Positions 29,059 to 38,084 of a DNA stretch of 64,000 nt are shown one piece after another. Both the position numbers and the translations under genes were made by a program. This stretch comes from Legionella quinlivanii. Lineage in GTDB: Bacteria > Pseudomonadota > Gammaproteobacteria > Legionellales > Legionellaceae. The DNA lies in NCBI RefSeq assembly GCF_003265995.1, contig NZ_MVJN01000003.1, positions 248,001 to 312,000 of the forward strand. The letters run 5' to 3'. Under the pieces are notes generated by a model that ran no database searches, had not been told where the DNA came from, and saw nothing but the letters and a program-made list of their open reading frames with translations. Each line of letters begins with the position of its first letter. The stretch's first letter is position 1.

Positions 29059-30123
29059 ATGGTTCATTTCAGAAAGCAATCCTCCGCAAAACGAGGCATG
29101 ATGCCGGGATCAGCAGTGTATGTCGGTGAAAATCCGCCCAAACCTACACGCGCGTTCATACACATCTATGATGAATCCAATTATCAATGCCACGAGGGCT
29201 TTGACCAGGAGCTTGTAGAGGCAGCGCTTGCCGAGAAGAAAACCGTCTGGATTGATATTTTCGGCTTGCAGAATGTTGAACAAATTAATCACTGCTGTAA
29301 TGTATTCGGTGTTCATCCTCTGATTGTTGAAGATATCATGAATACTCATCAACGGCCGAAAGTGGATGTCATCAATGAGGGTTTATTCATTGTCTTTCGT
29401 ATGATGGATAAGCCTAAAGAGCAGGAATGCGAAGAAAGCGAGCAGTTCAGTATTATCATCAAGGAAAATCTGCTGATCACTTTTAGAGAGAGTGACGATG
29501 AAGAGCTGGTTTCCCTGTACAAACGCCTGGCAATGGAAAACTCCTTAATCCGCGATCAGGTTGTTGATTATCTGGCTTATCTTTTGATGGACCAGGTGGT
29601 GGATAATTTCTTTGATTATGTGGAGGGAATTGAACAATCACTGACTGCGATTGAAGACAGGCTGATAGAGAATCCGCAAACGATTTCCTTGCAGAACCTT
29701 TATGTGATCAAGCGCCGTATTATGCTGCTTCGTAAAATCATCGCTCCTCTTCGAGATATTGTTCATTTATTAATTTCGAGTAAGGGGCAATTAATTAATG
29801 CTGAGTATCATATGTATTTTCGCGATCTGCATGATCACTGTTTGCGGCTTTTGGAAGCAATTGATTTGCAGCGTGAAATGACGAATAACATGCTGGAGAT
29901 TTATTTGTCCACGCTCAATAATCGTATGAATGAAACCATGAAAATACTAACTTTGTTTGCCAGTATTTTCATCCCACTGACCTTTATTGTAGGTGTATAT
30001 GGGATGAATTTTGACTATATGCCTGAACTGAAATGGCGTTATGCCTATCCCACGGTCTTATGCGGCATGGCCTTTTTAGCTGTGGCCATGCTTTATTTCT
30101 TCAAAAAAAAGAAACTGCTTTAA
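29059..30123 (+). CDS. corA: CorA family magnesium/cobalt transporter
   Basis: 354 residues. A long acidic, helical cytoplasmic domain is followed by two C-terminal helices joined by the YGMNFDYMPEL selectivity loop (GMN motif, about 315-317). The last residues FFKKKKLL form the basic cytoplasmic end. Its 3' end overlaps the convergent effector-like gene by 23 bases. Confidence 0.95.
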   Translation: MVHFRKQSSAKRGMMPGSAVYVGENPPKPTRAFIHIYDESNYQCHEGFDQELVEAALAEKKTVWIDIFGLQNVEQINHCCNVFGVHPLIVEDIMNTHQRPKVDVINEGLFIVFRMMDKPKEQECEESEQFSIIIKENLLITFRESDDEELVSLYKRLAMENSLIRDQVVDYLAYLLMDQVVDNFFDYVEGIEQSLTAIEDRLIENPQTISLQNLYVIKRRIMLLRKIIAPLRDIVHLLISSKGQLINAEYHMYFRDLHDHCLRLLEAIDLQREMTNNMLEIYLSTLNNRMNETMKILTLFASIFIPLTFIVGVYGMNFDYMPELKWRYAYPTVLCGMAFLAVAMLYFFKKKKLL

Positions 30124-31885
30124 GATTATCGCGCTCGGCTGCATTTCTGGGGTCGGAGGATGAGAGAGGTCTGAGATCTTCGGTTCGGGCCGTAGCAGAG
30201 AACTTGCCTCGTGATCGCAAGGCTTTGGCTGAAACCTCTATCGAAGAATCCTTTAGCTGGGTAGCCTTTACGTCAGCAGGCTCTTGTGACTTAAGATCTG
30301 CCGTCGGTGGTGCAGGCAGCGCTGCGACTTCTTTCAAAGTGGTTTCGTCTTTTTTATCTTGTTTGCCAGAGGATTCAATCTCCCTTAATTTATTCCCATT
30401 GAGATGAATCTGTGGTCTTTCTTCTCCCGGAGGTATAGCTGAGAAGCTAAAGTGGGCACGATAGACAAGCTCCATAATAGATGGATTATACAATGAAGCC
30501 ATCGCTATTTTGGTCACAAAAGGAGGCATTCCCTTAATTTTCTGCAAGGCTTTTGCTGAGATATCGGGCTCACTTGAAGCAGCCCAAACTGCCAGGTTTT
30601 TTGAGGTCTTGATGATAGCCTTCGTCACTGCCGGACTGCCTTTTCTAAACGCTATCCAGTCCGCCTTAATCAGAGGGTCATTGGTAAAACTTGTCTTGCT
30701 GACGAACATAGAGGGTGCTACCCATGGGATTACCTTTTGCAGATAGGGATGACTCCAGCAGCTTTGCACGATCTCTCCTGCCCTCTCCCAGTTAAAGGTG
30801 GATTTCTGCTGTTTTAACATTTCGGGGATTTTTTTCTTGGCCCCTTCCATGATTAATCCATCAACAAAAGAAACGCCTCGGCCGAAAAGCAATAGCGGGT
30901 CAACCACATAGCGTGATGTTTCATCGACAGGAGGGGGAAGATTCATATGCGTCGCAGTGGCAATCTGCATTAACACCGCAAATTTCAGCATCACATCCTG
31001 ATAGTGTTCGCGGGGTATCCCGGTTAAATAAAAAATCCCTTCAACAAAGGCAAAGGCCACTCCGCGCGACCCTATTCCCAGTGAGGCCGCCAGCTCCCAA
31101 TTCTCCTCAAGATAGGCAGTAATATGCCGGTTGCAATGCTCAGGCATGGCCATCGCCAGAATAAACTGGCCATCATAAAGAATTAATAAGACGGTAGAAA
31201 CCATCTCTCCTACATAGGGAATAAAACTAATCCCCCAGATCAGACCGCGGGTTGCCCAGTAGGTAATACTGTTTTCAATAGAGCCCTTGAATTTTTCCAT
31301 GAAACCACATTTCTGCTGTTGGCAAATGGTCATTGGAATTGGCGCGGCCCCTGGAGCTGGGGGAGCCATAACTCTAAATGAAGCGCCATTTAATTCACTT
31401 CCTGCCTCCGAAAATTTTTTTGAGGCATCCGAAATGTGCATTAACATATGGGTTGTCGTTTCGACATTTTTTTTTGCACGATACAAAAAACCCAGCACAT
31501 AGAGACCGCCAATAAGGAGGGTCAGGCCGGTATTGACACTAACCAGCTGCTCTTCGTCCTCAGTGTATAGGGCTCGCAATTGCTCGACTGCTAATTTAGT
31601 GATAAAACTTGCCGCCACCAGGGGAGCAACATCACGGCCCAGGATATAGCCCATATTTTTGTATACTGAACGTACTGACGAATTTGTGAGGTTGTATGCG
31701 AGATCAGGAGCGACCGCCATTTGTTTGAACCCATAGGAAACGACTTTATGTGCTGAATTACCCAATCCCTTTGCAACGGTTGTCAAGGTGCTATTATTAC
31801 TCAACGACGTTAGCGCATTGTTCAGACTTTTTCCCCAATTCTGAACCGTAGTTCCCAAATTTTGAACGCTGGCCATCCATCCCAT
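30101..31885 (-). CDS. Hypothetical membrane-inserting protein, putative effector
   Basis: About 594 residues from the ATG at 31885, which has CAGGAG seven bases upstream; the ORF extends five codons further to a TTG that is unlikely to be used. Hydrophobic stretches occur at about 85-125 and 210-250 (WGISFIPYVGEMVSTVLLIL, weakly EI24/CysZ-like). The C-terminal ~110 residues are polar, Pro/Lys/Glu-rich and disordered (from about 490). No domain is recognised with certainty. Hydrophobic hairpins plus a disordered polar tail is a common layout of Legionella effectors that insert in host membranes. That role is inference. Confidence 0.72.
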   Translation of the reverse strand: MGWMASVQNLGTTVQNWGKSLNNALTSLSNNSTLTTVAKGLGNSAHKVVSYGFKQMAVAPDLAYNLTNSSVRSVYKNMGYILGRDVAPLVAASFITKLAVEQLRALYTEDEEQLVSVNTGLTLLIGGLYVLGFLYRAKKNVETTTHMLMHISDASKKFSEAGSELNGASFRVMAPPAPGAAPIPMTICQQQKCGFMEKFKGSIENSITYWATRGLIWGISFIPYVGEMVSTVLLILYDGQFILAMAMPEHCNRHITAYLEENWELAASLGIGSRGVAFAFVEGIFYLTGIPREHYQDVMLKFAVLMQIATATHMNLPPPVDETSRYVVDPLLLFGRGVSFVDGLIMEGAKKKIPEMLKQQKSTFNWERAGEIVQSCWSHPYLQKVIPWVAPSMFVSKTSFTNDPLIKADWIAFRKGSPAVTKAIIKTSKNLAVWAASSEPDISAKALQKIKGMPPFVTKIAMASLYNPSIMELVYRAHFSFSAIPPGEERPQIHLNGNKLREIESSGKQDKKDETTLKEVAALPAPPTADLKSQEPADVKATQLKDSSIEVSAKALRSRGKFSATARTEDLRPLSSSDPRNAAERDNLKAVSFF

Positions 31886-31906
31886 AATGCTCTCCTGCAA
31901 TAGTCC

Positions 31907-31994
31907 GAAATTTCGAGAGTGTTCATCAAACTGTATCCTTACTCACAGTCACGCCGTCATGTTATGGCAGTTTGATGAAGACTCTCGAAATTTC
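31907..31994. repeat. 88-bp near-perfect palindrome upstream of the effector-like gene
   Basis: Arms of 27 bases (31907-31933 and 31968-31994) are inverted repeats with a single mismatch. The outer part reads GAAATTTCGAGAGT and the inner part TTCATCAAACTG. The spacer is 34 bases. It begins 21 bases before the ATG at 31885, so it would be in the mRNA leader or promoter. It is not seen elsewhere in the window. Confidence 0.85.
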
Positions 31995-32089
31995 ATTCTA
32001 TGGGGAAAATCTGCAAATAACCAGAGCAAGACGTTCATTTTTGTTTAATATCCCCTGAATGCGGTACACGGCTTATTATGTGGTTGATT

Positions 32090-32737
32090 TCATTTAAAAT
32101 CGGATTCGGCAGTTTTATCAGGATATTCGCAATATTGACGAATAGGGCATTGCGGGCAACGCGGTTTTCTCGCCTGGCAGATATAGCGGCCATGCAGAAT
32201 AAGCCAGTGATGCGCGTCATGAATAAATTCCTTTTCCACACGCTTTAATAAGGCATTTTCAACTGCTAATGGGGTTTTGCCGGGCGCAATTCCGGTGCGA
32301 TTCGCCACACGAAAAATGTGTGTATCAACTGCCATTGTGGGCTGACCAAAGGCGGTATTGAGGATTACATTGGCTGTTTTTCGCCCTACGCCGGGCAGCT
32401 TTTCCAAGGCTGCACGCTCAGCAGGTACCTCCCCTCGATATTGAGTAACCAGAATCTCACAGGTGGCGATGACATGTTTCGCCTTGGTATTAAAAAGGCC
32501 GATTGTTTTGATGTAGTCTTTAAGCCGCTCTTCTCCAAGCTCTAAAATGGACTCAGGTGTATTGGCGACGGCGAATAGCCTGGCAGTCGCCTTGTTGACG
32601 CTGACATCAGTAGCTTGCGCTGAAAGTAAAACAGCGATTAACAACTCAAAGGGCGAATGGTAAATCAATTCCGTGGTCGGATGTGGGTTTAAGGATTGAA
32701 AGATCTTAAATATCCTGCGGCGTGTTTCCTGATTCAT
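32090..32737 (-). CDS. nth: Endonuclease III
   Basis: Base-excision DNA glycosylase/AP lyase for oxidised pyrimidines. 215 residues. The helix-hairpin-helix LPGVGRKTANVIL carries the catalytic Lys, and VDTHIFRVANR carries the catalytic Asp. The iron-sulfur ligands have the C-X6-C-X2-C-X5-C spacing at the C-terminus (CQARKPRCPQCPIRQYC). Confidence 0.97.
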   Translation of the reverse strand: MNQETRRRIFKIFQSLNPHPTTELIYHSPFELLIAVLLSAQATDVSVNKATARLFAVANTPESILELGEERLKDYIKTIGLFNTKAKHVIATCEILVTQYRGEVPAERAALEKLPGVGRKTANVILNTAFGQPTMAVDTHIFRVANRTGIAPGKTPLAVENALLKRVEKEFIHDAHHWLILHGRYICQARKPRCPQCPIRQYCEYPDKTAESDFK

Positions 32738-32830
32738 TAAGCAAATTCCAGTCGATTTCTATTCACCCGAAGGGAGACGAATTTTCTGGCGCAAGTTTAG
32801 CGGGTTGCCAGTTATGGAGCAACCGCATTT

Positions 32831-33487
32831 TTAATGTTCCTGTGAACTCAGACGGTCCGCCACATAGCGGCCTACCAACTGCCCAATCACTATCGCCAGA
32901 TAAGCCTGCCCGGTAAAGGACTCAAACCATGAGAGTGTCTGAGCGAAAGGGCTAAGCGGTAAAATATCGCCATAGCCTATAGTGGTTAAGGTAACGAAAG
33001 AGTAATAAATCGCCAGGTTTTCCTCATTCATGCCCAGGTTTGAAAAAGCGGCTGGATTTAAGCTGCAAAGCATCAGATAAATATAGGCATAACTTAGACC
33101 GATAAAAAGGTAGGCGCATAAAGAGCCGAATAAAGTAGTTATATTGATGGACTTATCACGAAAAGTATAACGCAGGCAACCTGCGAACATCAGCATAAAA
33201 TAGATTGCAGCAAAGGAAGAGCGGATGGTATTTAGTCGGGGATAATCAATTAGAACCAGCAGAATTTCTATGGCGGCGGCCGTCGTCAATACCGCCAGCA
33301 GTTTGAGGGAGCGATTTCCAATGACAAACAGACTGGAGACGATCAGTAAAAAGAAGAACAGGTTGGCCAGGCCTTCAGCAGAATCGGCGTAAATCGCATG
33401 GATTGTTTTTGCCAGGCAGAATGCAATCAGCACAAAAAACAAAAAGAGAAATCGTAAACGTTCAATCAGTGAAATAAACTGTTTCAT
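32831..33487 (-). CDS. Potassium-channel-like membrane protein
   Basis: 218 residues with five to six helices and a pore loop carrying the K+ selectivity filter TTIGYGD (in YSFVTLTTIGYGDILPL, about residues 160-176). No arginine-rich voltage sensor and no RCK/TrkA domain is present. It starts 26 bases after recN ends, so it may be the tail of the nadK-recN unit. The physiological role is unknown. Confidence 0.87.
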   Translation of the reverse strand: MKQFISLIERLRFLFLFFVLIAFCLAKTIHAIYADSAEGLANLFFFLLIVSSLFVIGNRSLKLLAVLTTAAAIEILLVLIDYPRLNTIRSSFAAIYFMLMFAGCLRYTFRDKSINITTLFGSLCAYLFIGLSYAYIYLMLCSLNPAAFSNLGMNEENLAIYYSFVTLTTIGYGDILPLSPFAQTLSWFESFTGQAYLAIVIGQLVGRYVADRLSSQEH

Positions 33488-33513
33488 AGAAAATCCTTTT
33501 CTATTCGCTTTGC

Positions 33514-35175
33514 TCAGGAGTGTTGTGTCAGTAATTCACGAGCATGCGAGCGTGTTTGCTCCGTAATAGTGATTCCGCCTAACATACGAGCTATTTCATT
33601 CACTTTTTCTAACTCATTGAGCGGGAGAATGCTCGAGTAGGTATGATGTGCATCACTGTGTTTCTGCACCATGAAGTGATGATGCGCTGAAGCAGCGACC
33701 TGTGGCTGATGGGTCACACAAAATACCTGCAGGCGCTCTCCTAATTGGCGAAGCAGTTGTCCTACCAATGCGGCTGTTGAACCGCCAATGCCGACATCCA
33801 CCTCATCAAATAATAAAGTAGGGGTGGCGCCGCGTTGAGCTGTAATCATCTGAATCGCAAGGCTGATTCGCGATAATTCGCCACCAGAAGCAATTTTGTT
33901 CAGGGCATCAGGAGTCATCCCCGGATTGGTGCAAACCTTATATTCCACTTTATCCAGGCCATGAGACTGCATTTTTTCAAGAGCACTGAGCTCCATGCTG
34001 ATGAATCCCTTGGGCATTCCTAATTTCTGAATAATACTGGTAATTTCTTTGGCGAGCTGTACAGCATGTTTTCTGCGCGATTCGCTTAGTAACCCAGCCG
34101 CTTTCTGATACGCCTGCAAGTGAATCTGATATTGTGTTTCAAGTTCGGCGGTTCTTTGCTCGGCATCATTTAACTTTCTAATGTCTTCTTTCAGCTTTTC
34201 TGCATGAGCGACAAGCTGCTCTGGCTCAACATGGTATTTACGTGCAGCCTGATGAATTGCGCCCAAGCGTGATTCAACCTCTTGCAGGCGTTCCGGATCC
34301 AGTTGCACCGACTCGACAAATTGCTTTATTTCAGACAGGGCTTCTTCACATTGAATCGAAGCGGTTTGCAACAGCTCGAGCGCATTCTGGATAGCAGGGT
34401 GCTGAGATGGCAAATCAGACAGAAGCTGTAAGCTCTGATGCAAAGCCTGACTTATATTAAGACTTTCATCGCCATCAAGCATCTGCAGAAGCTGATTGCC
34501 GCTCAGTAAATAATCCCTGGCATGATGCAAATGCTGATGTTCAGCGTGCAGACTGTCGGTTTCGCCGGCTTTAAGCTCCAGATTATCCAGTTCTTCAATT
34601 TGAAACTGTAGTAGATCAATCCGATCCTGCTGATTGTCGAGTTTTTGTAATTGCTCGAGTTCCTGCTTTATTTTTTGGCACTGCTTGTAATGGAGCTGCA
34701 CATTCTGCAGAAGCTCGGGGTGGTTGGCATAATGATCCAGATGCTGGCGGTGCGTGGCGTGCTGCATGAGGGTCTGATGCTGATGCTGGCCGTGAATATG
34801 TACCAGCATCTCACTGAGCTCTTTTATTTTCTGTAATGGGAACTGGTTGCCATTAATATAGGATTTTGAACGGCCTTCGGCATAAAGCAGACGTCGCAAA
34901 ACCAGCTCGCCGTCTGAATCAATCTCATGATTTTTAAGCCAAAGCGCGGTGTCTTTTGAGCCGCTGCAATCGAAAACGGCAGTAATGTCGCAGCGTTCAG
35001 CGCCCGGCCTCACTACGGAGGAGTCGGCACGCTCACCGAGAGCTAACATCAGGGCATCAATCATAATGGATTTACCCGCGCCGGTTTCTCCGGTAAAGGC
35101 AGTCATCCCCCTGGCGAAATCAAGCTCCAATGATTGTACAATTGCAAAGTTTTCGATGCGTAAGGTGGTCAGCAT
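33514..35175 (-). CDS. recN: DNA repair protein RecN
   Basis: SMC-like ATPase for double-strand-break repair. 553 residues. Walker A FTGETGAGKSIMIDAL (about 27-42) and the C-terminal signature ASGGELSRISLA with Walker B LLFDEVDVGIGG enclose a long coiled coil (about 150-380). It starts three bases after nadK stops, a common gene pair. Confidence 0.97.
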   Translation of the reverse strand: MLTTLRIENFAIVQSLELDFARGMTAFTGETGAGKSIMIDALMLALGERADSSVVRPGAERCDITAVFDCSGSKDTALWLKNHEIDSDGELVLRRLLYAEGRSKSYINGNQFPLQKIKELSEMLVHIHGQHQHQTLMQHATHRQHLDHYANHPELLQNVQLHYKQCQKIKQELEQLQKLDNQQDRIDLLQFQIEELDNLELKAGETDSLHAEHQHLHHARDYLLSGNQLLQMLDGDESLNISQALHQSLQLLSDLPSQHPAIQNALELLQTASIQCEEALSEIKQFVESVQLDPERLQEVESRLGAIHQAARKYHVEPEQLVAHAEKLKEDIRKLNDAEQRTAELETQYQIHLQAYQKAAGLLSESRRKHAVQLAKEITSIIQKLGMPKGFISMELSALEKMQSHGLDKVEYKVCTNPGMTPDALNKIASGGELSRISLAIQMITAQRGATPTLLFDEVDVGIGGSTAALVGQLLRQLGERLQVFCVTHQPQVAASAHHHFMVQKHSDAHHTYSSILPLNELEKVNEIARMLGGITITEQTRSHARELLTQHS

Positions 35176-35178
35176 GAT

Positions 35179-36066
35179 TTATCCCTGATGCTTGGATTCC
35201 CAACCCAATTTAATGCGTAGTGTATCATAATAGTGATAGTCAAGCGGATGCAAGAGGCGCAGACATTGCGCATTTTTTTCAATATTCACTTGTTGCCCTG
35301 GTTTAACCAGCCTTGACTCATGACCGTCACAGCTTATTCGCAGATCAGACTCATTGGAATTGCTGATAACCAGATCGATTGAAACCTGTGAATCAACGAC
35401 CAGCGGACGCGAACTTAAGCTGTGAGAGAACATCGGCACCAGAACAATAGCATTGAGTTGCGGATGCATAATGGGGCCGCCTGCGGATAATGAGTAGGCC
35501 GTTGAGCCGGTAGGGGTTGAAAGAATCATTCCGTCTGAGCGATAGTGGCTGACAAACTGTTGATTAATGTAAACGTCAAACTCAATCAGATGGGTTTCAT
35601 TGCCACGGCTTAAGACCACGTCATTCAAGGCATTACCTTGAAAGTAGGTGTTGTCCTGGTCATGAATTCGCGTCCTCAGCAAAAAACGCCGTTCTTCATA
35701 ATATTCGCCATCAAGAACCGGCTTAATCTGTTTCTCAAGTTCGGAAGGAAGAATATCGGTTAAGAATCCAAGGCGTCCGCGATTAATACCAATAACTGGT
35801 ACATCAACCCCGATGGCCATTCTTGCGGCGGACAGCAGGCTGCCATCCCCGCCAACGACCACGATTAAATCCTGTTTCTTACCCATATGAATTCGGGATA
35901 GTACCGGCAGACCAGTATCGAAATGGTCTGCGGTATCGGTATCAACAAAGGTTTCAACTTGCCTGGCCAGGAAATCAATCAAACGCTGTATGGTTTCATT
36001 GACCCCCTGATTGGCGCGGTGTTGACGTGCATATAAAATCACGCGTTGAAATTTCTGTTTCATCAT
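35179..36066 (-). CDS. nadK: NAD kinase
   Basis: Phosphorylates NAD+ to NADP+. 295 residues with the GGDGS motif ([15 protein letters not shown]), the substrate segment [10 protein letters not shown], and [19 protein letters not shown]. It lies 20 bases downstream of typA and just upstream of recN. Confidence 0.96.
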   Translation of the reverse strand: MMKQKFQRVILYARQHRANQGVNETIQRLIDFLARQVETFVDTDTADHFDTGLPVLSRIHMGKKQDLIVVVGGDGSLLSAARMAIGVDVPVIGINRGRLGFLTDILPSELEKQIKPVLDGEYYEERRFLLRTRIHDQDNTYFQGNALNDVVLSRGNETHLIEFDVYINQQFVSHYRSDGMILSTPTGSTAYSLSAGGPIMHPQLNAIVLVPMFSHSLSSRPLVVDSQVSIDLVISNSNESDLRISCDGHESRLVKPGQQVNIEKNAQCLRLLHPLDYHYYDTLRIKLGWESKHQG

Positions 36067-36086
36067 CTCAATGACAAAGTTAAATG

Positions 36087-37910
36087 TTATTCTTCAACAT
36101 TAGCACGAGAACTGCGTTTACGATCGGTTTCTTTCAATTCCTTTTTACGGATACGGATGGTTTGCGGCGTTACCTCAACCAATTCATCGTCATCAATAAA
36201 TTCCAGAGCCTGTTCGAGACTGAGTTTTATTGGCGGCGTCAGCAAAATATTCTCATCGCTGCCTGAGGCGCGAATATTGGTCAGTTGCTTTTCCTTGGTG
36301 ACATTCACAACCAAATCATTATCGCGGGAATGGATTCCAACCACCATGCCTTCATAGCACATTACTTGTGGTTCGATGAATAAACGGCCGCGATCCTGCA
36401 GGTTAAACAGAGCAAACGCTCTCGCAGCCCCCTGACAATTCGCAATCATGACGCCGTTGTTCCGTTTGCCGAGACGGCCTTTAAAGGCCGGACCATAGTG
36501 ATCATACACATGATAATTAAGACCAGTACCGGAGGTGCTGGATAAAAACTCGGTGTGAAAGCCAATCAGGCCGCGAGTCGGAATCAGATAATCGAGGCGA
36601 ACACGGCCTTTCCCATCGGGAAGCATATTCTGCAGTTCCCCGCGGCGTTCGCCGAGTTTTTCCATGATGCTGCCCTGATGCGTTTCTTCAACGTCAACCG
36701 TTAAACGCTCGTAAGGTTCAAGCATCACGCCATCTTCCTCGCGCATGATCACTTCCGGTTTGGAAATGGCCAGCTCATAGCCTTCGCGGCGCATATTTTC
36801 AATGAGAATGGATAAATGGAGTTCGCCGCGGCCTGACACTTTGAACTTGTCAGGATCAGCCGTATCTTCCACCCGCAGGGCGACATTGTGCAGCAATTCA
36901 GTTTGCAGACGTTCGCGAATCTTGCGGCTGGTTACAAACTTGCCTTCCTGACCGGCAAAGGGAGAATCATTAACCTGAAAGGTCATGCTGATAGTCGGCT
37001 CATCCACGGTCAGCGGCGTTAAGGCTTCCACGTTATTAGGATCACAGAGGGTATCGGAAATATTTAACTGCTCAATACCGGTTACCGCGATTATATCGCC
37101 GGCACTGGCTTCTTCGACCTCAACCCGCTCAAGGCCTTTAAAGCCGAGCAGCTGCAACAAACGACCGCTGCGGATAGCGCCGTCTTTATCAATGATCTTG
37201 ACCGGTGATTTTGCTTTGATGTTGCCGCGAGTAATTCGGCCAATGCCGATGGTTCCGACATAGGAAGAGTAATCAAGCGAACTGATCTGCATCTGGAAGG
37301 GGCCATTCTCATCTACGTCTGGCGGAGCCACGCGATCGACGATAGTTTCCAGCAGGGCGTTCATGTCACTGGCTTCTTCATCCAGTTCCAGCATGGCATA
37401 GCCATTCAGTGCGGAAGCATAAACAACCGGAAAATCAAGCTGTTCATCAGTAGCTCCCAGATTGTCAAATAAATCAAATACCTGATCCATAACCCAATGG
37501 GGACGCGCGCCGGGACGATCAATTTTATTAATTACGACAATGGGCTTTAATCCACGTGCAAAGGCTTTCTGAGTGACGAAACGCGTTTGCGGCATAGGGC
37601 CGTCCACGGCGTCGACCAGCAGCAGCACGCTATCCACCATGGAAAGAATTCGCTCCACTTCACCGCCAAAGTCGGCGTGCCCTGGAGTATCCACGATATT
37701 AATCTGATAATCACGCCAGTAAACACAGGTGTTTTTGGCCAGAATGGTAATACCCCGTTCTTTTTCAAGGGCATTCGAGTCCATGACGCGTTCCACTTTA
37801 GGCCCACGCTCACTCAGTGTACCGGTTTGTTGTAATAATTTGTCAACCAATGTCGTTTTACCATGATCCACGTGCGCGATAATGGCTATATTTCTTATCT
37901 TCTCAATCAT
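36087..37910 (-). CDS. typA: Ribosome-associated GTPase TypA/BipA
   Basis: Translational GTPase of 607 residues used in 50S assembly and stress growth. G1 is [11 protein letters not shown]3 is [14 protein letters not shown] and G4 is [13 protein letters not shown]-like domains and the BipA-specific C-terminal domain follow ([20 protein letters not shown] region is a family mark). The gene heads the typA-nadK-recN group. Confidence 0.97.
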   Translation of the reverse strand: MIEKIRNIAIIAHVDHGKTTLVDKLLQQTGTLSERGPKVERVMDSNALEKERGITILAKNTCVYWRDYQINIVDTPGHADFGGEVERILSMVDSVLLLVDAVDGPMPQTRFVTQKAFARGLKPIVVINKIDRPGARPHWVMDQVFDLFDNLGATDEQLDFPVVYASALNGYAMLELDEEASDMNALLETIVDRVAPPDVDENGPFQMQISSLDYSSYVGTIGIGRITRGNIKAKSPVKIIDKDGAIRSGRLLQLLGFKGLERVEVEEASAGDIIAVTGIEQLNISDTLCDPNNVEALTPLTVDEPTISMTFQVNDSPFAGQEGKFVTSRKIRERLQTELLHNVALRVEDTADPDKFKVSGRGELHLSILIENMRREGYELAISKPEVIMREEDGVMLEPYERLTVDVEETHQGSIMEKLGERRGELQNMLPDGKGRVRLDYLIPTRGLIGFHTEFLSSTSGTGLNYHVYDHYGPAFKGRLGKRNNGVMIANCQGAARAFALFNLQDRGRLFIEPQVMCYEGMVVGIHSRDNDLVVNVTKEKQLTNIRASGSDENILLTPPIKLSLEQALEFIDDDELVEVTPQTIRIRKKELKETDRKRSSRANVEE

Positions 37911-38025
37911 AAAAAACCTTGTTCAGGACGAATAACGATGCACAGCTGCAGGCCTATGAGCCCATTTTTGCCAAAAAACACAGTTTTTGGATTCTTGCGG
38001 CGGTGTAGTAATTAATTGTGCTTAC

Positions 38026-38031
38026 ATTATA
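38026..38031 (-). promoter_or_regulatory. Possible -10 box of typA
   Basis: A TATAAT hexamer on the minus strand about 115 bases upstream of the typA start, in an AT-rich gap of 174 bases. No good -35 box is visible, so this is tentative. Confidence 0.3.
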
Positions 38032-38084
38032 CACTAGATGCGGTCACAATCCTAATGGCGATTTGTCAGTGACGGCAGCTTAAC

